The translations under genes and the position numbers were made by a program. Source: Onthophagus taurus (taxonomy: Eukaryota > Arthropoda > Insecta > Coleoptera > Scarabaeidae). From it: a DNA stretch of 64,000 bases. The notes below the pieces were generated by a model. That model saw only the letters and a list, made by a program, of their open reading frames with translations, did no database searches and was not told the origin of the DNA. Of this stretch, positions 57,529 to 64,000 are shown piece after piece (within the stretch, counting starts at the first letter, position 1; each line of letters opens with the position of its first letter). Location of the stretch: positions 4,774,001-4,838,000 of the forward strand of contig NC_091967.1 in NCBI RefSeq assembly GCF_036711975.1. The letters are read 5' to 3'.

Positions 57529-59750
57529 AATAATAATAATGTTTATTAACCCATAGCACCATTATAAACCCCAATAACAAAATACTTAAAAACTAAAATA
57601 AAACCAAAATGAAATGCCATGAGTTAAAAAGGACCACGTCAGCATTCCCAGTGGGTCAGCTGTTTTTCATTGGTCCTTTTTCTACATTTTGTATAAATAA
57701 ACTTAAACTTCATGACGGCAAACGGAAATAGAAAGACTAGTTGTTACCAAAAACTTAAAATTAATACCAATTATACATAATAGTAAGACTAGCTTTCTAG
57801 TAAAAAAGAAGAGTTAAGACAAGGAAAGGAGAAGAAACACGAAAAAACAATAAAAGAAAGAAAAAAGAGAAAAAACAACAAAAAAAAAAAATTTGATTCA
57901 TATGTCATCACAATTCTGCTCATTCAATAACTCAGACCTATATATCACCCTGAAAACCCGCTCAGATTCCTGCAAGACCGAAAGTGGACAGTTATTCAAC
58001 AAATTAGGCACACAATACGTGAAAGATCTTTTAAAAATTTCCAGTCGATGCTGGGGTATTGTTAACGTATGTCTGTGCCTAATATTAATATTATGAACGT
58101 CTGTTCGAAATTGAATTTTGTTGTATAAATATGGTGGACATTTGGTAGTCAAAACCTTATGGTAGAGGCAAGCAGAGTGAAGGGCCCTACGACGTGACAT
58201 ATTCAACCAGCCCACCCATTTTAAGGTGTATGAGATACTCGCATATTTCCTAATGCCATAAATAAAACGTAAGCACGCATTCTGAACTCTTTGAATTCTT
58301 ACCTTGTGAATATTATCAATACAAGGGCCATACAATACATCACCGTAATTAAAGATCGAGAGAACCAGGGCGTCACACAAGCGTATCCGCAGTTGCTGTT
58401 CCAATAAATGCCTACTATTATAGAGCAATTTTAACGCTGCATATGCACGACGCAGTAGACTACCAATGAACGAGTCAAATCTAAGTTTACTGTCAATAAT
58501 GATACCCAAATTCCTTGCACTTTCAGCAACCTGCAAAACATCAGAGTCAATTTTCAAGCTCAACCCATCCCTGACTTCGTCCAAAACACCCCGGCTCCCA
58601 AAGACCATCACCGATGACTTAGATGGATTTATCCTTAAGCTGTGCTCATTAGCAGTATTGACCAAGGCCTTCAAGTCAGCATTAATATTACTTTCAGCCA
58701 CAGCTAGATTTGATGTTGGAAAAGTGTAGTATAATTGAATATCATCAGCATACATGTGCGCAGTACAGTGCTTTACAGCCAAACACAGTTGGGAAGTATA
58801 AATTGAAAACAGAATTGGGCCAAGAATAGAACCCTGCGGCACACCCGACACGACCTCAACTTGTGCAGATAACTCACCATTACAAGCTACTCGCTGTGAA
58901 CGGTAACAAAGATAATTCTGAATAAGATTGAGAGCAGACCCCGACAGTCCAATATACCCAAGCACTTCAACCAGCAGCGAATGATGCAAAATATCAAAAG
59001 CTTTGGAAAAGTCAAGCAAGACCAGAGCCGTGGCCAACCCGTCATCGATACCACGTAGAACATCATCCGTGATATCCAAAAGAGTCGTAGTGCAGCTATA
59101 CCCAGAACGGAAACCCGACTGCAAGCTAGGTAGTATACAATGCGCATTTAAATGTGACCACAACCTAGTGGACAATAATCTTTCAAATACTTTAGAAAAG
59201 ACAGGCAAAATACTTATAGGCCTAAGATCCTGCAAACAAGCAACCGTTCCAGTTTTAGGTACAGGTTTAACAAGAGCACCCCTCCACTGCCTCGGATAGA
59301 CCGACCCCTCGATACAAAAGTTGATTATGTGGCACATGTACGGCAGTGTCACCGGAGAACTTAATAAAAGCATCTGCTTCGTAACTCCATCACTACCAAC
59401 AGCATTTGTTTTAATTCGATTAAGCGCTTCCAAAACCTCTTCCTCAGAAACTAAAGAAAAGGAAAATTCTGTAGAAACAGAAGATAATCTATTAGTATTG
59501 TAGAAGTGCAATAAGTTGGGATCACAATCATGTTGATTTTGAGAGGAAAGAAAAAAATTATTAATATCATCAGCATTTCCCACAGTAGACGGAATTGACT
59601 TCGTTTTAACACCACATACTCCAAACGACTTGAGATTGTTCCAGAGTTTACGAGAATTATTGTTATGAAATATTAAAGAAAGATAAGCCTTTTTTTCCCG
59701 ACGGATTGCTGAGTTAGTATAGTTTCTCAAGTCTTTGTACGACTTAAAAT
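57529..59750 (-). mobile_element. 5'-truncated CR1/jockey-like LINE inserted in the duplicated region
   Basis: The duplicated host sequence ...GGAAGCGATATCTAGTTTT is intact at 60840. Here it is split after GATAT (57524-57528) and resumes with GATATCTAG at 59751, giving at least a 5-bp duplication. The element lies on the minus strand, with a 3' tail of ATT/TTA units at the left. It is truncated in ORF2 upstream of the reverse transcriptase. Confidence -1.
57898..59730 (-). pseudogene. LINE ORF2 fragment with intact reverse transcriptase domain, about 610 aa
   Basis: The minus-strand frame has no stop for about 610 residues. It begins in the linker between endonuclease and RT (YTNSAIRREKKAYLSLIF). 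It then runs through the RT motifs: LRPISILPVFSKVFERLL, LLDFSKAFDILHHSLL, SGVPQGSILGPILFSIY and the catalytic HMYADDIQLYYTF. The thumb and a C-terminal region follow to the stop at 57898. Motif style fits the CR1/jockey/L2 group. It lacks the endonuclease and any native start. The intact frame implies a recent insertion. Confidence -1.
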
Positions 59751-61310
59751 GATATCTAGTTTTTTATTAACTGTCTAAGTGTCTGTCAGTAGTACCTAGT
59801 CTTCCATGAGCGTTATCTAATTTTCTACCAGCACAATATCTAGGATGGTAGTAGCAACTACTAATTATTCAGTTGCGGTATTCAGTCCTTTTGCAGCAGT
59901 ATCTAATCTTCTACATGCAGTATGTAGTCTTCTGCCGGCAGTGTCTAGCCTTTTATGTATAATAACAAGTTTTCAACAAGCACTAAGTAGTCCACTGCAA
60001 GCAATATTTAATTTTCTAATAGCTGTATTTTATAATGTATTTATAATAATTTTATTTATTAGCAGTGTAGACCTCTGCCAGTAGTGTCTAGTGTTCTAAA
60101 AGCAGTATCTAGTCTTATGCGACCAGTATCTCGTCTTCTGCAATGAGTATCTTATCTTCTTCAAGCAGTATCTAATGTTTAATCAAAGCAGTATTAAGTT
60201 TCAAGGTCCATGAATAAGGTAATTAGCCTTGCTGTTGTGGCCACTCCTTCTTAGTGTCTGTATAGACCAAGAACTTACTTGACTGTAAACCTGTAAAACT
60301 GTATACCTATCTGTTAAGAATGCATTTTAGATCCACTCACTTCAAAAACTTTTTGATGCTGTTTAATAAATAAAACTTGAAGATATAAGTTAAAAACTAG
60401 TTATAAATTAGGAAAATTACTTGTATAAGGAAAGAAAATAACGTCTCTCGCAGAATTTCCGTATTCAATAACTTGGTAATCAACGAATTTGTTAGATACT
60501 GGTTTTTTATTGATTGATTTTATTGATATATTGTTCGTCCAAAGATCACCGTGAAAAAAAGTAGCAAATGGTTCTATTGGTGTGTCTGATTGTACGCTAC
60601 ACGGGTTTGTCAAAGCTAAGGTCAAAATTGTTTGAATGTACCGCCAAGAAATGGACATTTAAATCTATCTTTTCTACCAGCCGTATCTAGCGTTTTATCA
60701 ATAATAACAAGTTTTCAAATAGTAAGTAGTCCTCTGCAAGCAATATGTAGACTTCTAGTAGCTGTATTTAGCGTTATATTTGCAGTGACTAGTCTTCTGT
60801 CAAAAGCATCTAGCATTCTTGAAGCAATAGGTTATTTTATGGAAGCGATATCTAGTTTTTTATTAACTGTCTAAGTGTCTGTCAGTAGTACCTAGTCTTC
60901 CATGAGCGTTATCTAATTTTCTACCAGCACAGTATCTAGGATGGTAGTAGCAACTACTAATTATTCAGTTGCGGTATCTTCTACATGCAGTATGTAGTCT
61001 TCTGCCGGCAGTGTCTAGCCTTTTATGACTAATAACAAGTTTTCAACAAGCACTAAGTAGTCCACTGCAAGCAATATTTAATTTTCTAGTAGCTGTATTT
61101 TATAATGTATTTATAATAATTTTATTTATTAGCAGTGTAGACCTCTGCCCGTAGTGTCTAGTGTTCTAAAAGCAGTATCTAGTCTTATGCGACCAGTATC
61201 TGGTCTTCTGCAACGAGTATCTTATCTTCTTCAAGCAGTATCTAATGTTTAATCAAAGCAGTATTAAGTTTCAAGGTCCATAAATAAGGTAATTAGCCTT
61301 GCTGTTGTGG
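59751..61310. repeat. Minisatellite duplication: end of copy 2 and all of copy 3
   Basis: 59751-60229 continues the second copy after the LINE. 60230-61310 is a third copy that aligns almost base for base to 56938-57528 plus 59751-60229. The unit is about 1.07 kb and includes TAGTGTCTGTATAGACCAAG, an EcKL fragment and the GTATCTAGTCTTCTGCA-type minisatellite. The third copy lacks the LINE, which dates the LINE after or during duplication. Confidence -1.
60401..60658 (-). pseudogene. EcKL gene fragment b
   Basis: A near-identical second copy of fragment a, with the same truncation points, the same HGDLWTNN segment, VDYQV and PYTS end. The frame runs a few codons further only because of different flanking sequence. 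It lies in the third minisatellite copy, so both fragments spread by tandem duplication of the surrounding 1.07 kb, not by separate events. Confidence -1.
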
Positions 61311-61572
61311 TCACTCCTTCTTAGTGTCTGTATGGACCAAGAACTTACTTGACTATAAATTTCTAAAACTGTGTACCTATCTGTTAAGAATGCATTTTAC
61401 ATCCACTCACTTCAAAAACTTTTTGATGCTGTTTAATAAATAAAACTTGAAGATATGACATAAAAACTAGTTAAAAATTAGGAAAATTACAGTAAAAAAG
61501 ACAAACGTATTATTATTTAGATTAGTAGTTTATTAATAAAAACAGTTTGCTAAAAAATTTAAGTTTTAAACG

Positions 61573-62793
61573 TTATATCCACCCTCTTTTTGCAAAATCT
61601 TCAAGGACAAATGCAAATCTGGATTGATAATTCACATGTATTCGGTCAACTGAAGATACGATATCATTCTGATCTTTCATATCGCTAAGTTCTACCGCTT
61701 TCCCTTTTTCGGTAAACACTGGAGGCAGAATAAACATCACGTGGGCGAATTCCATTTCTTTAGCAGCGTCATCAATTTGTTTTAAAAATGTATCATAATT
61801 GAACGGATTTGGATCACAATTTAATAATTTTAATGTGTCAATAAAGTGGTTATGATAAATTAACAAGTAATCGTCGATAAGTTGTAATAATTCCATTTGG
61901 GCACTTGTATAAAGAAAGAAAATTACATCTCTCGCAGGATTTCCGTATTCAATAACTTGGAAATCAACGAATTTGATAGATACTGGATTTTTATTGATTG
62001 ATTTTATTAATATGTTGTTCGTCCAAAGATCACCGTGAACAAAAGTAGCAAATGGTTCTATTGGTGTTCTTTCTTGGCATAATTTCTTTATTCCTTGACG
62101 GTATGAATTAATCATTCGTTGAGATAGATGCGTTAAGTTAGGATATTTTGCAAGAAATGTTTTAAAACAATCGATTTGAGTATTTTGTGCTGTTTCATCA
62201 AGTTTGCCTACTAAGCATTTCTCAATATGCTTTAACACTTTGTTTTGGAACTCATCCGGTTTAGAAAGTTTATAAGCAATTGATGTTGCGTGAAGTGTTG
62301 CTAAACTTTTAATAATCATTATTACAGATTCTTTATCGAAACCAACGAATCTATCTTCAACTTCGTAACCATCCTCTTGCAAATTGTTTAATAATAACAC
62401 CGCATCATCGTCAACGTCGCAGCTATTGGGTTGTAGCGTAACTCTAGAATTACAATATTCAGCAAAGTATGGTAATATACATTCTATACCGTGTTCTCGT
62501 CCAAATTGATTTAACGCTGGTACTATTGTGTTATAAACTGCGATTTCTTTCTTGAAAGTGGACACTGTGTCGAAGATATCCCATAAAATTCCTCTTGGTG
62601 GAACTAATTTAGCGACGCACTTAATCACTTCTTGCTTTTGATTAGATTCATCTGCGATCACAAATTCTATTTTTAAGATTATACTACCATAATTTTCCCC
62701 AGCTGATAATAATTTCTTTTTATTAAAATTAACTAATTTTTTACCATTTTGTAAATATGGTTCTAACAATTGTTCGATGTTGCGAATTTCCAT
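61573..62793 (-). CDS. EcKL-7, ecdysteroid-kinase-like protein, 406 aa
   Basis: An intact single-exon EcKL gene on the minus strand, starting at the ATG 62793-62791. AGENYGS ends at residue 37, candidate Lys62 lies in CVAKLVPP, HGDLWTNN is at 253-260 and DFQ at 277-279. It ends in FAKRGWI. Closest relative in the window is EcKL-3. Its 3' flank (about 61325-61490) is the same sequence that flanks the two EcKL fragments at 57.1 and 60.4 kb, identifying it, or a sister copy, as their source. A good TATA box lies 54 bases upstream of the ATG. Substrate unknown. Confidence -1.
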   Translation of the reverse strand: MEIRNIEQLLEPYLQNGKKLVNFNKKKLLSAGENYGSIILKIEFVIADESNQKQEVIKCVAKLVPPRGILWDIFDTVSTFKKEIAVYNTIVPALNQFGREHGIECILPYFAEYCNSRVTLQPNSCDVDDDAVLLLNNLQEDGYEVEDRFVGFDKESVIMIIKSLATLHATSIAYKLSKPDEFQNKVLKHIEKCLVGKLDETAQNTQIDCFKTFLAKYPNLTHLSQRMINSYRQGIKKLCQERTPIEPFATFVHGDLWTNNILIKSINKNPVSIKFVDFQVIEYGNPARDVIFFLYTSAQMELLQLIDDYLLIYHNHFIDTLKLLNCDPNPFNYDTFLKQIDDAAKEMEFAHVMFILPPVFTEKGKAVELSDMKDQNDIVSSVDRIHVNYQSRFAFVLEDFAKRGWI

Positions 62794-62846
62794 TATAATT
62801 GAATTGACACGATGCTACGACTATCCCGATTGAATGCGTACAGACG

Positions 62847-62854
62847 CTTTTATA
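62847..62854 (-). promoter_or_regulatory. TATA box of EcKL-7
   Basis: TATAAAAG on the minus strand, 54 bases before the ATG. This leaves a 5' UTR of roughly 25 bases if transcription starts about 30 bases downstream. It is the best-formed core promoter in the cluster. Confidence -1.
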
Positions 62855-62869
62855 TTGAGGATGTTGACC

Positions 62870-63880
62870 ATTTCTATGCACATATCTATTTTAAGTGCAT
62901 CAGTTGCCGAGTTTAGTTTATCTTTTTCTTTGTTATGGTTAAGAGTATTCATTGTTGAAACGAATTGTTTAGTTAATGATAAAAAATTTAAAGTGTTTAT
63001 GTAATCCTATTAATTATATATACCCATGTTGTTCCGTGTGGTTAAGAGATTTAAATGAAAAAAAAAATTAGTTGAAATATCAAGCCGCAAACCACAACAA
63101 TTTTTTATGTGCGGATACGACAACTCAATTCATCATTCACAAATACTATTAGAGTCCGAGGTGTTGGAAAATCCACAAGGTTACATTTAAAACTTTATTT
63201 TGATTGAAATATTTTATGTTTCATAATATTACAAATTTTTTAGTTTTTGTATAGGCAACCCAATTAGCAATTAATGCGTAAATGCATTTCCATGCTCAAA
63301 TAGCAGAGTAATTAGTGTCTCTATTACAAATAAAGCAAGCAATAAACTGGGATTAATTTAAAACAATCAAAATACTAATATAGTTTAGTTCTGTTGAAGC
63401 TAATGCTACTTAATGTGATGATTACCTTGATGTCACACGTCGTGAAATTTTTCTTGAGTACTATATACATATAAAACTTGTGAAAGACGAATCTGTGTTG
63501 CTCATTTCGGTTTCAGAAATGGCATGGGAACCCTATATTCATTAATATAGAGACATTAACGCAGAAATGTAGATATATGAAAGACATGTCTTCAAGTTCT
63601 TTGAAAATATTAAGCAATAATCTTTGTGCACGGATATGATAACTATTCGTAATACTATTGTGGTTTATTGCCTTTTGGAATTTGCAGTTTGTTAATGTTG
63701 GAAAATCAACGAGGTGACATCTAAAAAATGAAAATGTTTTTTAATTAATAATAATTTTGACATAAATATAGGCAACCAAATTAACAGCTTATAAATAATT
63801 ACAATTTAAACCAGTTACTTTGTCCCACATAAAATACAACATGTTAATATAATTTGACATTAGAGCAAAACCTCGATATA
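62870..63880. other. Spacer with a diverged direct duplication, no gene
   Basis: About 63105-63270 and 63625-63790 are diverged direct copies sharing GTGTTGGAAAATC-AC-AGGT, then ACAT-TAAAA, then ATATAGGCAACC-AATTA. No coding similarity was seen. Confidence -1.
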
Positions 63881-63887
63881 ACGGATC

Positions 63888-64000
63888 AATACAGTCTAGG
63901 GTTAGTTCTAGTTTTACACTAGCACTGGTACTAGAAGTAACATTAGACTTAGAACTAGAACCATTTGGGTTTAGCCGTACGTCTTTTAAGACGGCTCTAC
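63888..64000. repeat. Partial copy of the palindromic satellite, cut by the window end
   Basis: It contains GGGTTAGTTCTAGTTTTACACTAGCAC (two short pieces), TTAGAACTAGAACC and CATTTGGGTTTAGCCG, followed by the palindrome centre GTCTTTTAAGAC. The phrases are those of the 12.8-16.2 kb array. The array presumably continues beyond base 64000. Confidence -1.

Noticed and set aside
56244-60874. Frames rich in Leu, Ser and Val that look like membrane segments
   Set aside because: They arise from the GTATCTAGTCTTCTGCA-type minisatellite and recur with it. No start context or conserved protein is visible.
1-64000. tRNA, rRNA or other structured RNA genes
   Set aside because: No cloverleaf, rRNA core or snRNA motif was recognised on reading. 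A covariance-model search would be decisive.

Overview
The window is nuclear DNA of an insect: AT-rich, with spliced genes, short introns, non-LTR and LTR retrotransposons, cut-and-paste transposons, TATA-type promoters and several satellite arrays. A family of ecdysteroid-kinase-like (EcKL) genes, expanded in insects, points the same way. A beetle or another holometabolous insect is plausible, but the order cannot be fixed from sequence alone.

Layout. (1) 288-12209 (+): a complete 11-exon protein O-GlcNAcase (Oga) gene. Its introns hold fold-back elements. Intron 7 holds a nest of at least five transposable elements, ordered by target-site duplications (TSDs). (2) 12.8-16.2 kb: a satellite of long perfect palindromes that runs into the last codons of (3) an LRRC27-like leucine-rich-repeat/coiled-coil gene (16175-17571, -). 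(4) 17921-21669: an internally deleted Ty3-type LTR retrotransposon with two near-identical LTRs and a 5-bp TSD. (5) 21.7-62.8 kb: seven intact single-exon EcKL genes. Three are on + (23.1, 28.6, 34.3 kb) and four on - (36.8, 47.2, 55.7, 62.8 kb), so all are transcribed toward a convergent point near 35.5 kb. The spacers hold satellites of about 180, 173 and 370 bp, three copies of a TTAA-flanked piggyBac-like element carrying an internal 190-bp array, two 5'-truncated LINEs with TSDs, LINE relics, a 1.9-kb fold-back, and two duplicated EcKL fragments inside a tandem duplication. (6) The last 110 bases re-enter the palindromic satellite family seen at 13-16 kb.

How it works together. Oga removes O-GlcNAc from nuclear and cytosolic proteins. 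The LRRC27-like gene is of unknown role. The EcKL genes are a tandem family expected to phosphorylate small hydroxylated molecules (ecdysteroids or toxins), and each keeps the G-loop-like, HxDxxxxN and DFQ motifs. The rest is largely repeat DNA. The points of most interest are the nested insertion history in Oga intron 7, satellites growing inside piggyBac-like elements, a palindromic repeat that supplies the LRRC27 stop codon and C-terminus, and a different satellite in several of the EcKL spacers. No clearly new enzymatic or defence system was seen.
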